Of a stretch of DNA of 64,000 nucleotides, positions 37,204-46,718 are shown piece by piece; the first letter of the stretch is position 1; every line of letters starts with the position of its first letter. The notes under the pieces were generated by a model, which worked only from the letters and a program-made list of their open reading frames with translations, did no database searches and was not told where the DNA came from. The stretch covers positions 124,001 to 188,000 of the forward strand of contig NZ_JAJIRT010000003.1 of NCBI RefSeq assembly GCF_025717675.1, written 5' to 3'. This DNA is from Paucibacter sp. DJ2R-2 (GTDB lineage: Bacteria > Pseudomonadota > Gammaproteobacteria > Burkholderiales > Burkholderiaceae_C). A program made the translations under genes and the position numbers.

Positions 37204-38066
37204 GCCTCGCTCACGTTGCTTTGTGCACACAAAGCCACGTGAGTCGCTCGAGCGCCGTATTTACGGCCTTGTAGTCAGTCGGACCTGAAATTCATCATTG
37301 CAATGACTGCTTATAGGTGATAGCACTGATTGGGCTGGCCAGTGCAGTCTCATGCCGTTGAAAAACTCGTGGCTTGTTCCCATCCGCATTGGCGGTCACA
37401 CCAGTCGGGTAGAGGACGGGGAGGGTTCCCGGCACTGCGTAGCGTGTGCTGCCTGGCTTCCCGGCCTACTTGGGGCAGAGCACGACTGCGGTGAATTTGT
37501 AGTTGGATTGCATCCCGTATGCATGGCAGTCGAGTGTGTGTGGGTGTCTCTTCGCACGGGGCTGTTTGGCTTTGTCGAATGAAGGAGATTTTCAGCGCTG
37601 CGGAATCCGAAAGAAGCTTGCGCAGTCACATGAATGGTGCAGATTTTGGATGGCATTCAAACCGAGCGTAGCTTGCCTTGGCGCTCCTTCATCCAAAGCT
37701 CGTCGGTGCTGCTTGCTTGCTGTGGGGCATTGGCCGTCCGCACCGTGTATGGCCACATCGCCGGGACGAGTTCCTTCCACGCATTTCTCGTGACTCGGGT
37801 ACTGAGCTTGATGCATCGAATGACGTGATTGCACTGCCACGGCGAAGGTGTGATGTCCGCTCCTGGGGTCAACCAATGGGTGCCAACTGCTCCGTAGACC
37901 ATTGGGTTCTTTCGGGCATTCGAGGGTGCCTTCTTCGTTCGTTTCATGTGTGTTGCGAGCTTGGTTCGCGCATAGATGTAAACCCTGCTACTTTCATCCT
38001 TGAGATTAAGATTCATTGGTGATACTCTTCAATCGTTGAAAAATTCCCCCAACTAAGGAGACGTCG
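37204..38066. other. 863-bp upstream region of the TonB receptor, no confident gene
   Basis: Overlapping short frames (37352-37582 plus, 37657-38016 minus) lack ribosome binding sites and domains; the minus 119-codon frame has a Lys/Thr-rich unplaceable translation. The final 70 bp before 38067 contain a perfect inverted repeat (38028-38040) and a TTCATTGGTGAT element (38012-38023) similar to the fucose palindromes. Confidence 0.45.
38028..38040. promoter_or_regulatory. Inverted repeat TTCAATCGTTGAA upstream of TonB receptor
   Basis: A perfect TTCAA-N3-TTGAA palindrome 26 bp before the TonB-receptor start. It overlaps the likely 5' leader or promoter and could be the operator of the IclR regulator encoded at 44822 or another repressor. 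No experiment or family consensus supports a specific protein. Confidence 0.4.
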
Positions 38067-40481
38067 ATGAGAGATTTGGCACGAGGCTTGTTTGCGGTTT
38101 CAAGCATTGCATTCGCCGTAAGTGCGATGGCTGCTGAAGAGCAGACTGAGACCAGCAAGACAGGTGAAAGCGCGGTTCAGCTGGAGCAGGTGGTGGTTCA
38201 GGCGCGTCGCCGTGAAGAACGTCTTTCCGACGTTCCGGCATCCGTTTCCGCCATGAGCGCCGCTGCGCTGAAGTCGGCGGGCGTGAGTAGCGTCGCGGGC
38301 CTCACGCAGTACATCCCGGGTCTCAATGTTGCAGAAGGGGTGGACAACAACACGGCACGCTTCTTCATTCGCGGCATGGGCACGGCGACGCCAGCCGTGG
38401 GTATTGAGCCTTCCGTGCCGGTCTACATTGATGATGTCTACACGCCCTCGGGCCTGGGCTCCAACATCAATCTGTTCTCGGTTGATCGCGTGGAAGTTCT
38501 GCGCGGTCCGCAGGGCACTTTGTACGGCCGCAATGCATTTGGCGGTGCGATCAAGGTTTACACCAAGCCCCTCAACGACAGGGCTGATGGCTACGTTGAA
38601 GTTGCCACTGGAAATAGCAACCGTCGTGATGTCAAGGCCGAGATGAGTGGTGTCTTGGTGCCCGGCATGCTTCGTTTCAATCTTGGCGCAGCTTCTCTCA
38701 TGCGTGACGGCTACCAGACCTTGGTGAACACCGGAAAAAAGGGCTGGGGTGAAGACACCAAGGTGCTGAAGGGCAAGCTGCAATTCGACCCGACCGACAA
38801 GCTGCGCTTCACTGTCGCCTATGACAAGACCGACGCCGATGCGGCGGCGAAGCAGCTGAAGATCACGAACAGCGGTATGAAGGACATCTTCAATACGGGT
38901 CCGTTGTCTGGCTATCCGAAGATCGTGCCGAATCGCTTGCAGTCTTCGACAGATCCTGATGTCCTTGACACCGACACCTACGGTAATTCGACCGTCAAGG
39001 CCCGAGGCTTGACTTGGTCTGCCCAGTGGCAGGTGTCGGACGAGCTGGTGATCAAGTACCTCGGTGCAGATCGGAAGATGAGCAATGGTCGTATCTTCGA
39101 CATCGAAGGCACAGCGGCACCTTTCCTTGCAGTCAGTGAGCAATTGAATTTGCGCGGCAAGAGTCACGAGCTGCAGGCCAACTGGACCAGCGGAGCCCTC
39201 AGTCTGATCGGTGGCCTTTTCTACTATCAGGAGGACACCAGCTCACGAAGTGGTGAGGTAAATAACTTCCTCTCGTTCCTCGATTCGAAGCACCAGGCTA
39301 GCTATGTGACGGACCCGAATGGTCGCCAGACAGCTGTTGACATTCGCCGAGTTTTTGACGGCTTGTCCCAGCAAGTCACATCGAAGGCCGCTTTCGTCAA
39401 TGCCGGCTATGCGTTGACCAAAGACGTCAATGTGACCGGCGGCATCCGATTCACCGAAGACGACAAGGCCACCCAAGGGAATCGTCCGAGCACGACCTTT
39501 GTTGGCGGTTCCCTGGCGGACTTCAGCACGAATTCGTGCTTCTGCGTGCCTCAGGGCGCGACCATCATTGATACCGCCTTCGGTGCACAACTTTCTGGGC
39601 AGCGTAAGTACCGTGCTGTGACGCCGGAGTTCACTGTGGACTACAGCTACGCAAGGAATCAGATGGCATACGCATCGGTCAAGCGTGGCTTCCAAGCGGG
39701 CAGCATTTTCCCGGCCTCGAATGTGGTGCCGGGTGCCGCACTCAGTACCGACGCGCAAGGTGTAGATGCTCTTGAGTTGGGCAACAAGGGAACCTTCCTT
39801 GATGGCCGTTTGAGCTTGAATGCGTCGGTCTACTACAACCGATACAAGGACCTTCTCGTCTCGGTGAATACGGCGGTACCCATCGCTGTAAGCGCAACCG
39901 GATTTGCTGGCGTTCCGCAGAATGCAGGTGCGGCACACAGCACTGGCATTGAGTTGGAGTCTCGCTACCAAGTGACTCGCGAACTGCTGTTGACCGCCAA
40001 CGTCGCCTACAACCAGTTCAAGGTCACTGAGGTGATGGCTGCCTCTCCGACAGGTCCGGTCAACATCGCGAACACCTTCCTGGATGTCCCGACGCTGTCG
40101 CCATCCCTGCAGGGCAACGTGCGCTTTGACTACAGGTTCAATCTCAATTCGGGTCTGGCTGCTCGCATCTTCGCGAATGCGGCGTATCGCTCAAAGGTGG
40201 GTATCAATTCAGCCAATGCGTCTGAGAGTTCTGGCCTGGGCTTGGTTGGAGCCAATCCGGCAACCGACAAGTATTACATCAGCCCAGCAGTGACCTTGAT
40301 TTCGGCCGGCGTCTCGCTGAACACTGAAGACCAAAAGTGGCGAGTCGATTTCATTGGTCAGAACTTGAACAATCAGCGTCGCCCAGTTTCGACTGTGGCT
40401 GTCGTGCCTGACTTCTTCGGCGCGATTCAGCAATGGAACGAACCTCGCAATTGGCGTTTGAGTGTGACGCGCTCGTTCTAA
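38067..40481 (+). CDS. TonB-dependent outer-membrane receptor
   Basis: An 804-residue receptor. The signal peptide (1-22, SAMAAE) and a TonB-box-like VVVQARRREERLSDVPASV open the protein; the plug domain carries PGLNVAEGV, FFIRGMGT and the conserved VEVLRGPQGTLYGRNAFGGAI. A 22-strand barrel fills the rest and ends in WRLSVTRSF. It belongs to the group with RREE plug openings, common for carbohydrates and aromatics in plant-associated and aquatic bacteria. AAGGAG precedes the ATG. The next genes encode a glycosidase and a sugar symporter, so a glycoside or oligosaccharide substrate is inferred. There is no SusD-like partner. Confidence 0.94.
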   Translation: MRDLARGLFAVSSIAFAVSAMAAEEQTETSKTGESAVQLEQVVVQARRREERLSDVPASVSAMSAAALKSAGVSSVAGLTQYIPGLNVAEGVDNNTARFFIRGMGTATPAVGIEPSVPVYIDDVYTPSGLGSNINLFSVDRVEVLRGPQGTLYGRNAFGGAIKVYTKPLNDRADGYVEVATGNSNRRDVKAEMSGVLVPGMLRFNLGAASLMRDGYQTLVNTGKKGWGEDTKVLKGKLQFDPTDKLRFTVAYDKTDADAAAKQLKITNSGMKDIFNTGPLSGYPKIVPNRLQSSTDPDVLDTDTYGNSTVKARGLTWSAQWQVSDELVIKYLGADRKMSNGRIFDIEGTAAPFLAVSEQLNLRGKSHELQANWTSGALSLIGGLFYYQEDTSSRSGEVNNFLSFLDSKHQASYVTDPNGRQTAVDIRRVFDGLSQQVTSKAAFVNAGYALTKDVNVTGGIRFTEDDKATQGNRPSTTFVGGSLADFSTNSCFCVPQGATIIDTAFGAQLSGQRKYRAVTPEFTVDYSYARNQMAYASVKRGFQAGSIFPASNVVPGAALSTDAQGVDALELGNKGTFLDGRLSLNASVYYNRYKDLLVSVNTAVPIAVSATGFAGVPQNAGAAHSTGIELESRYQVTRELLLTANVAYNQFKVTEVMAASPTGPVNIANTFLDVPTLSPSLQGNVRFDYRFNLNSGLAARIFANAAYRSKVGINSANASESSGLGLVGANPATDKYYISPAVTLISAGVSLNTEDQKWRVDFIGQNLNNQRRPVSTVAVVPDFFGAIQQWNEPRNWRLSVTRSF

Positions 40482-40493
40482 GCGTGTAAGTCG

Positions 40494-40539
40494 AGAGCAG
40501 GGCGAGCTTTGTGCACGGCACGAGGCTCGCCTTTGCTCT
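40494..40539 (+). terminator. Hairpin after TonB receptor
   Basis: GGCGAGC/GCTCGCC (7 bp) is extended by AGAGCA/TGCTCT flanks, with a 17-base loop, 13 bp past the stop. No long T-run follows, and the downstream glycosidase starts 48 bp later, so this may be a partial terminator or an mRNA-stability element that lowers downstream expression. Confidence 0.5.
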
Positions 40540-40587
40540 TCATTCGCCGCCTATGTTTGTCGGCGAAACAAGAAACCTTTGCCTCCC

Positions 40588-43311
40588 ATGTCGGACCTCG
40601 CTGTGACTGCTGAAAAACTCACCCAATTTCCCACGCTCGACGGTGCATTGCCTCCAGAAAACGTTGAGCACGCGCGTTTGCTTCCTGCGGACAAAGTACT
40701 GCCCGCTGACTGGCTGGATCGTCTGAGCGGTGACGCTGATGCTTTGCGACTTCATGGTGAAGATTTGCGTTATGTCGGAATGCCCGTCAGCGGAATTTGC
40801 ACGGGACAGGTGTACTTGAGTGGTGATGGGCGCCTTTGCCACTGGGATGTCTTCAAGGCCTATGGTGGGCGCAAGGACACTGGGGATCCGCACGGGCCGC
40901 ATTACGCAGAGCCGCAGGTGCCTGATCAGCCTTTCCTTCTTGGAGTGGCTTTTCGAACTTCAGATGGCGAGCTGCGCACCCTGGATGCGCAAGGCTTCAA
41001 GAACGTTGACTTTGAAGGGACCTACCCTATCGGTAGGGTTCGCTTCAATGACCCGGATTGCTCCATCGGCGTAGAGCTGGAAGCGTTCTCACCTTTCGTG
41101 CCCCTCAATTCTGACGACTCGGGGCTGCCGGCTACCGTGCTCACCTATCGCTTCAGGAATCTTTCGACGGAGATTCAGGAACTGACCGTTGGAGCCTGGA
41201 TGGAGAACGCGGTCTTTCCCTTCGAGATCAAGCCAGAAGGTCGTCGCAAGAATGAGATCCATACCTCCCGCGACAGCGTCGTTCTTCATTGCACGGCGGA
41301 GTTGGAGGACCCGAGCGTTGTTGTTGACGGATGGGGTTCCATGTCCTTGGCGCTTTTGCACCCTGGTGGTGCCGGACATGCCAAGCTTGACTTGCAAAAT
41401 CCGAGTGACTTTACTGAGCAGACTCTGGACCTTGCCTCGGAAGTTTGCGGACAGGCCAGTGCAGACTTGAATGAGCGAATCCTGGGCGGCCTGAGCAAGA
41501 AGATCATGCTTCCGGTTGGTGGCTTTGCTGAGCTCAACTTTGTCGTCAGTTGGCACTTTCCTCGGTACTCGGGCGGAAAGGTCTTCTTCTCGACGATGGA
41601 GACGATTCCAAAGCTCAGCAGCAAGCGGCGCTATTACGCCACCAAGTTTTCTGACAGCTTGGAGGTGGCACGCTATGTCGAGCGCCACTTTGAACGACTG
41701 TCTGCTGCCACCAAGCTGTGGGTCTCAACCTGGTATGACACCAGTTTGCCGCGCTGGTTCATGGACCGAACCTTCATCAATACCTCCATCTTGGCGACGC
41801 AAACTGCGCATCGCTTCGAAGATGGTCGCTTCTACGGCTGGGAGGGGGTCGACTCTTGCCCCGGAACTTGCCAGCATGTGTGGCAGTACGCTCAAGCCGT
41901 TGCTGCTGTTTTTCCTGACCTGGAGCGATTGACTCGCGAGCATGTGGACTATGGGATCGCCTTCCATTCCGATGGTTCCATGGACTACAGAGCTGAGGCC
42001 TCCAGTCATGGCGACCAGGCGGTGGCGCCAGCCGAAGCTGTAGGCGAAGCGATCATGGCCGTGGACGGGACGGCCGGCACCATCATTCGCGTGCTTCGGG
42101 AGCATAAGCATTCCCCCGACATTCAGTTTCTGCGTCGCCTTTGGCCCCGAGTCCGAAAGAGTCTTGAGTTCCTCATGAAGTTTGACCGTGATGGAGACGG
42201 GCTGCTTGAGGGGCCGCAATACAACACTCTGGATGCGACCTGGTACGGCAAGATTCCATGGATCAGCTCACTCTACCTGGCCGCTCTGGCGGCTGGTAAG
42301 CAGATGGCGATCGATATCGATGATCAAGAATTCGCAGCGCGTTGCGAAGCCTTGCTTGCAGTTGGTCGCCAGAGCTTTGTTGAGCAGCTCTTCAACGGCC
42401 GCTACTTTGAGCACGTTGGGGATGCGACCAGGCCCAGGGCCGTGGACTTGCAAGAGGGGTGCTATATCGATCAGGTGCTGGGACAAAGCTTCGCGCATCA
42501 GGTGGGCGTCGAGCGTGTCATTTCACAAAAGCACAGCGTGTCTGCACTTACCGCACTCTGGCGCTACAACTTTGCGGTCGATGTGGGTCCGTATCGCAAT
42601 GGGTTCACTGGAGTCAGCGGTGGGCGTTGGTATGCCATGCCAGGCGAAGCTGGCATGCTGATGTGCACTTGGCCCCAGGCAGCGTACGACCCCAGCGGCC
42701 GGATCCAGGCAGACATTGGTCTTGGCATCACGTCGGAGGGCTACCTCAATGAATGCATGACCGGATTTGAGTATCAGGTTGCTGCGCACATGCTGGCTGA
42801 GGGTATGGTCTTTGAGGGGCTGAGTCTCACCCGAGCTATTCACGACCGCTATGCGCCTTCGCTTCGGAATCCGTGGAACGAAGTCGAATGCGGCGATCAC
42901 TACTCGCGGGCGATGGCGAGTTACGGTGTGTACATCACGGCTTGTGGCTTCGACTACCACGGACCTCGCCAGTCTCTGACGATGGATCCGAAGATCGGCG
43001 AAGAGAGCTTTAAGGCACCGGTGCTGTTTGCTGAGGGCTGGGGAAACTACTCTCAGAAGCATGTCAGCTATGGAATTGAGGCGGACCTGTATTTGAAGTT
43101 TGGCAGCGTCAAGCTGAGGACGCTGAAGGTGCGCCCACCCGAGGGGATCAAGGTCGAGTCCGTTGAACTGAACGCTGCAGGGCTGGTGCATGACTGCAAG
43201 TTCAGCGAAACCGAGGATGGCATGCTGGAGATTTGCTTGGGTTCGACGGTCGTGCTTGATGCGGCGGGCACACCTGGGCTGAAGCTTCGCGTCACTGGGC
43301 TCGCCTCCTGA
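40588..43311 (+). CDS. GH116-like glycosidase (glucosylceramidase-type)
   Basis: A 907-residue protein from ATG 40588 (a TTG three codons upstream is possible). It has the N-terminal beta domain of GBA2/GH116 (LRYVGMPVSGICTGQVYLSGDG) and a C-terminal (alpha/alpha)6 catalytic domain. DSCPGTCQHVWQY (422-434) and DGDGLLEG...NTLDATWYG match GH116 positions, with Asp549 aligning to the family acid/base region; I do not assign the nucleophile. No signal peptide is visible, so it acts in the cytoplasm on an imported glycoside. Members hydrolyse beta-glucosides, beta-xylosides or N-acetylglucosaminides. It sits between receptor and symporter. Confidence 0.82.
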   Translation: MSDLAVTAEKLTQFPTLDGALPPENVEHARLLPADKVLPADWLDRLSGDADALRLHGEDLRYVGMPVSGICTGQVYLSGDGRLCHWDVFKAYGGRKDTGDPHGPHYAEPQVPDQPFLLGVAFRTSDGELRTLDAQGFKNVDFEGTYPIGRVRFNDPDCSIGVELEAFSPFVPLNSDDSGLPATVLTYRFRNLSTEIQELTVGAWMENAVFPFEIKPEGRRKNEIHTSRDSVVLHCTAELEDPSVVVDGWGSMSLALLHPGGAGHAKLDLQNPSDFTEQTLDLASEVCGQASADLNERILGGLSKKIMLPVGGFAELNFVVSWHFPRYSGGKVFFSTMETIPKLSSKRRYYATKFSDSLEVARYVERHFERLSAATKLWVSTWYDTSLPRWFMDRTFINTSILATQTAHRFEDGRFYGWEGVDSCPGTCQHVWQYAQAVAAVFPDLERLTREHVDYGIAFHSDGSMDYRAEASSHGDQAVAPAEAVGEAIMAVDGTAGTIIRVLREHKHSPDIQFLRRLWPRVRKSLEFLMKFDRDGDGLLEGPQYNTLDATWYGKIPWISSLYLAALAAGKQMAIDIDDQEFAARCEALLAVGRQSFVEQLFNGRYFEHVGDATRPRAVDLQEGCYIDQVLGQSFAHQVGVERVISQKHSVSALTALWRYNFAVDVGPYRNGFTGVSGGRWYAMPGEAGMLMCTWPQAAYDPSGRIQADIGLGITSEGYLNECMTGFEYQVAAHMLAEGMVFEGLSLTRAIHDRYAPSLRNPWNEVECGDHYSRAMASYGVYITACGFDYHGPRQSLTMDPKIGEESFKAPVLFAEGWGNYSQKHVSYGIEADLYLKFGSVKLRTLKVRPPEGIKVESVELNAAGLVHDCKFSETEDGMLEICLGSTVVLDAAGTPGLKLRVTGLAS

Positions 43312-43357
43312 GGAATTCGGTCCGTACCGGTGGGTTTGATGCTACATAAGGAACTTC

Positions 43358-44743
43358 ATGTTTGATCGTAAGAGGGCAGTCTTATATGCACTGCCAATCT
43401 TCTTCCTGGCCATCATGGTCGGCCCCGCAGGCAGCATTATTCAAGGCATTTACACGCGTGAGTTCGGTGTCAGCCTCAGCGCCATCGCAACAGCCATCAC
43501 CCTGTGCAAGATTCTCGATGCACTGACTGACCCTGTGGTTGGTATGCTGTCTGATCGCACGCGCCATTGGCCTGGTGGGCGAAAGTTCTGGGTGGTGTTG
43601 GGCTCGGTGATCCTGCTGATCGGGGCCTACTTCCTCTTCAATCCCACCCAAGAGCGGCTGTTCGACGGCTACTTCTTCGTGGCCTACTTTGTCACCCTTC
43701 TTGGATGGACGGTGGTGGAGGTTTCGCACCTCTCCTGGGGCGCCGAGCTCAGCCGGGATTACGACGACCGTTCGCGCATCTTTTCCTACCGCACCGGTTT
43801 CTTGTTTGCTGGCACTTTGTTGTTCTTGGTGCTGCCGCTCATCATCGAGTTGCACAAGACCGGCAATGTGCACTCGCTGTTGCTGGCAGAGTACAACGGT
43901 GAAACGCTGCGAATTGCGTTCATGTTGATCGCCTTCGTGTTTCCGCTCACCATCTTTTTGGCCACGCGCTTTTGCCCACAAGGTGAAGTGGCGGAGCAGG
44001 CCGCGAAGCGGGTCTCGCCTAGAGAGCTCATGCGCACCTTGCGCGCCAACCGGCCCTTGCGTATTTTTTCGGCGATGGTGGTGCTGTTCTTCATCGGCAA
44101 TGGCATGCAGGTGGCATTGGCGTATCTGCACCTGGCCAGCTATCTGCAGTTGGGCAAGCAGGCCCCCTTCATCTATGCGGTGTGCCTCCCGCTCAACCTG
44201 ATCATGATCCCAGTCTGGCTGAAGTGGATGGGCCGGTTTGAGAAGAGCCATATGCTGCTGCTTGGCATCGCTCTGAGCGGCTTCTTCTTCATCCTGCTGG
44301 GCTTCATCCGGCCCGGTCCGAACGCCTTCATCCAGTACCTCTTGGTGTTTGCGGCTTTGCAGCTGGTGCAGCCTGCCTGGCAGATTCTTCCGCCTTCCAT
44401 CCTGGGCGACGTGTCTGACTACGCCACGCTCAAGACCTCGGTAGATCAGACGGCCACCTTCTATGCCATCTACGCCTTTCTCTACAAGGCCATCTCTGGC
44501 CTGGGTGCCGCTTTTGGTTTCGCCTTGGCAAGTGCCTTTGGCTTTGATCCAGCCAACAACACCCACAGTGCCTCTGCCGCTTTCGGGATCTGTATGGCAA
44601 TGGCATTTGTGCCGGCATGCCTTGCTTTTGGCGCGGCCTGGTGTGCTTCTCGCCTGCCCCTATCTCGTGCCCGTCATGGGGTGATTCGCAAGCGCCTGGA
44701 GCGCCGGGCGCAACGTCGGGCCGCAGCCCTAGGGGTGGGTTAA
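43358..44743 (+). CDS. GPH-family sugar:cation symporter (MelB-like)
   Basis: A 461-residue, 12-helix major-facilitator transporter. The glycoside-pentoside-hexuronide signature DALTDPVVGMLSDRT occurs after TM2, followed by GGRKFWVVLG, and ISRIFSYRTG-type and SDYATLKTSVDQTATF segments in the second half. It would take up a glycoside, pentoside or hexuronide with Na+ or H+. The start has AAGGAAC upstream and lies 46 bp after the glycosidase, suggesting a shared transcript. The Arg-rich C-terminus (RKRLERRAQRR) is cytoplasmic. Exact sugar unknown. Confidence 0.87.
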   Translation: MFDRKRAVLYALPIFFLAIMVGPAGSIIQGIYTREFGVSLSAIATAITLCKILDALTDPVVGMLSDRTRHWPGGRKFWVVLGSVILLIGAYFLFNPTQERLFDGYFFVAYFVTLLGWTVVEVSHLSWGAELSRDYDDRSRIFSYRTGFLFAGTLLFLVLPLIIELHKTGNVHSLLLAEYNGETLRIAFMLIAFVFPLTIFLATRFCPQGEVAEQAAKRVSPRELMRTLRANRPLRIFSAMVVLFFIGNGMQVALAYLHLASYLQLGKQAPFIYAVCLPLNLIMIPVWLKWMGRFEKSHMLLLGIALSGFFFILLGFIRPGPNAFIQYLLVFAALQLVQPAWQILPPSILGDVSDYATLKTSVDQTATFYAIYAFLYKAISGLGAAFGFALASAFGFDPANNTHSASAAFGICMAMAFVPACLAFGAAWCASRLPLSRARHGVIRKRLERRAQRRAAALGVG

Positions 44744-44775
44744 CGGGTGTAGCAGTCCGATATGATTTCGGCACC

Positions 44776-44790
44776 CCACCCATTGGGTGG
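44776..44790. promoter_or_regulatory. CCACCC-ATT-GGGTGG inverted repeat before iclR-type gene
   Basis: A perfect 6-bp palindrome 31 bp upstream of the IclR-family start and 32 bp after the symporter stop. It could be a weak terminator or an operator for autoregulation; the sequence does not decide. Confidence 0.3.
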
Positions 44791-44821
44791 CCATGACCCC
44801 TCTTTACACAGGCTGAGCTAC

Positions 44822-45628
44822 ATGCCCAAACAAGTCGAATCCAAACCTGTCCCTGAGGCTGACGAGCGCTTGTACAAGGCGCCTGCCCTTGAAAAAGGTC
44901 TGGACATCTTGGAGTTGATCGCCGCGCAACGTGGGCCGATCACGGTGGCTGAGATCGTGCGCCAGCTTGACCGGTCCACCGGTGAGCTTTTCCGCATGAT
45001 CCAGGTGCTGGAGTTCCGTGGGTTCCTGGAACGCGCCCAGGGCACGGAAGGCTATCACCTGACGGACAAGTTGTTTGCCCTCAGCATGAACCAGCCGGCG
45101 GTAAAGGGGCTGGTAGAAGTGGCGCTACCGTGCATGCGCCAGCTTTCGCAAGACATCGGGCAGTCCTGCCATTTGGTCCTGCACTCGCAAGGCCAGATGG
45201 TGGTCGTTGCTCGTATGGAGTCCAGCGAGGACATCGGGTTTTCGGTACGAGTGGGCTATCGCCGTCCCCTGATCAGCACGCTTTCTGGCGCGGTGCTGTA
45301 TGCCTTCCAGAACGAGAAGACGCGCGAGCGTTGGGCACGCTGGTTCGACACTGATGCCGCTGACTACGACGCTGAGATGGATGCTTTCATCAAGCGAGTC
45401 AACAAGATATGCAAGTCCGGCTACGGCGTATTGCCTAGCAACTTTGTCGCTGGCGTTACCGATTTGTCTGCGCCTATCTGCCGCGGTGAATTTGCCGCTG
45501 CTGCTTTGACCGTGCCCTTCGTCAAGTCATCCAGCATGGTCTGTACACAAGATGAAGCGTTGGCGCACCTGAGTCAGACAGCGGCGACGATCGCGAGCCA
45601 GTTGGTGGTGAGTGACGCGCGGACTTGA
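44822..45628 (+). CDS. IclR-family transcriptional regulator
   Basis: A 268-residue regulator starting at ATG 44822. The N-terminal winged helix-turn-helix (about 22-80) reads ALEKGLDILELIAAQRG...TVAEIVRQLDRSTGELFRMIQVLE, typical IclR. The effector-binding domain follows with LVLHSQGQMVVVARMES, GYRRPLISTLSGAVLYAF and SNFVAGVTDLSAPI. It closes the sugar locus after the symporter and most likely controls the TonB receptor, glycosidase and symporter in response to a sugar catabolite; the inverted repeat at 38028 is a candidate site. Confidence 0.92.
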   Translation: MPKQVESKPVPEADERLYKAPALEKGLDILELIAAQRGPITVAEIVRQLDRSTGELFRMIQVLEFRGFLERAQGTEGYHLTDKLFALSMNQPAVKGLVEVALPCMRQLSQDIGQSCHLVLHSQGQMVVVARMESSEDIGFSVRVGYRRPLISTLSGAVLYAFQNEKTRERWARWFDTDAADYDAEMDAFIKRVNKICKSGYGVLPSNFVAGVTDLSAPICRGEFAAAALTVPFVKSSSMVCTQDEALAHLSQTAATIASQLVVSDART

Positions 45629-46082
45629 GTCTAGGGTTGTTGGTTGCGCACTTTGAGTCATCGTGAATCGCACTGGCCTTTGTGCAAGCTGGTCGTTTCG
45701 TCGCGTCGTCAGGTATCCGTTGCCGGAACGGCTGATGGGTGCGGAGCAGTTGGAAAGTGCGGGTTGGGGATAGGGATGAAGCGAGGAATTCAACCGTTAG
45801 CAATGTGAAGTCAGCTTAAGGCTGACCAGTGGCGTGCTCGGCGGGCCTTCTGAATTGCCATTTTGCCCATCATGGGCCTTTCGCCGGCCGGCTACAGCAT
45901 CCGCGCGACCGTCACTCCGTTTGGGTCGAGAAAGTTGACCGTCAGCGCTGGTAAGCGCTGAGTCTTCGAGTCCTTTATCGCAAACTCAAGTTAAACATTT
46001 CGAGACATGAAGTTGGTGTGCTTGTCGTCATTTCCGTTTGACGACAGGCCCTTCTTTCGAGTCTCAAAGGGAAGTACCCAAA
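45629..46082. other. 454-bp interval upstream of the CBASS pair, no gene seen
   Basis: No frame with recognisable content. TTG 46038 is an in-frame earlier start candidate for the effector. The promoter of the defence genes should be here. Confidence 0.5.
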
Positions 46083-46718
46083 GTGGCACCACACGATCAC
46101 GAATACTCCGTCATGGGCGGCGTCAACCGAGCGAGAGTTGGTCGGGTCCTCGCGCTCGGTGCGGGAGTGCTTTCTAGCTGGGCTGTCTACGGGCTGTTGT
46201 CGGCGGTAGACCTGGCGAGGGCTTTGGGCTGGAACGTCAATTTGCCTCCTGCTGTGTTGTCACTTGTCGGCGCGGGCGCTTTCTTCGGGCTTCTGTATTA
46301 CCTGCTGAGCAGGTTCGCCTGGAAATGGCCTGTGGTCACGTGGTTGATCAAGGTGCCCGATATTTCGGGGGCCTGGGATTGTGAAGGCGTGACCCTCGAT
46401 GCAGTGGGCAAGCCGAAGCACTGCTGGCAGGGTGAAATCACGATCAAACAGTGCTGGGACAAGCTGAGGATTCAGCTCAAGACAAGTACCTCAGGGTCGA
46501 GCAGCATCTCCGCAGCGGTGGCCCACGACAGCATCAACGGTTTCGTGCTGCTGTACCACTATCGGAACGAACCTAAGCCTGGGCCTGGAGATCTTGCGGC
46601 TCATGCGGGTTGTGCCGTGATGACTATCGGTAAGGAACTCGAATCCGCTACGGGCGAATATTTCAACGGCCGCGGGCGTCTGAACTTCGGAACGATGCAG
46701 TGGAGGAAGAGGAACTGA
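46083..46718 (+). CDS. cap15: CBASS effector, Cap15-type (2TM plus beta-barrel)
   Basis: Predicted cell-killing effector of a CBASS anti-phage system. I chose GTG 46083 (GGGAAG 8 bases upstream); TTG 46038 would add 15 residues and ATG 46113 remove 10. Two hydrophobic helices at about 24-44 and 57-79 (AVLSLVGAGAFFGLLYYLL) precede a compact soluble domain. It opens PDISGAWDCEG and continues WQGEITIKQCWDKLRIQL, GFVLLYHYRNEP and GRLNFGTMQW, the short-strand pattern of the Cap15 cyclic-nucleotide-binding beta-barrel. Known Cap15 proteins oligomerise in the inner membrane after binding a cyclic dinucleotide. The TGATG overlap with the CD-NTase gene supports the assignment. Confidence 0.75.
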   Translation: MAPHDHEYSVMGGVNRARVGRVLALGAGVLSSWAVYGLLSAVDLARALGWNVNLPPAVLSLVGAGAFFGLLYYLLSRFAWKWPVVTWLIKVPDISGAWDCEGVTLDAVGKPKHCWQGEITIKQCWDKLRIQLKTSTSGSSSISAAVAHDSINGFVLLYHYRNEPKPGPGDLAAHAGCAVMTIGKELESATGEYFNGRGRLNFGTMQWRKRN

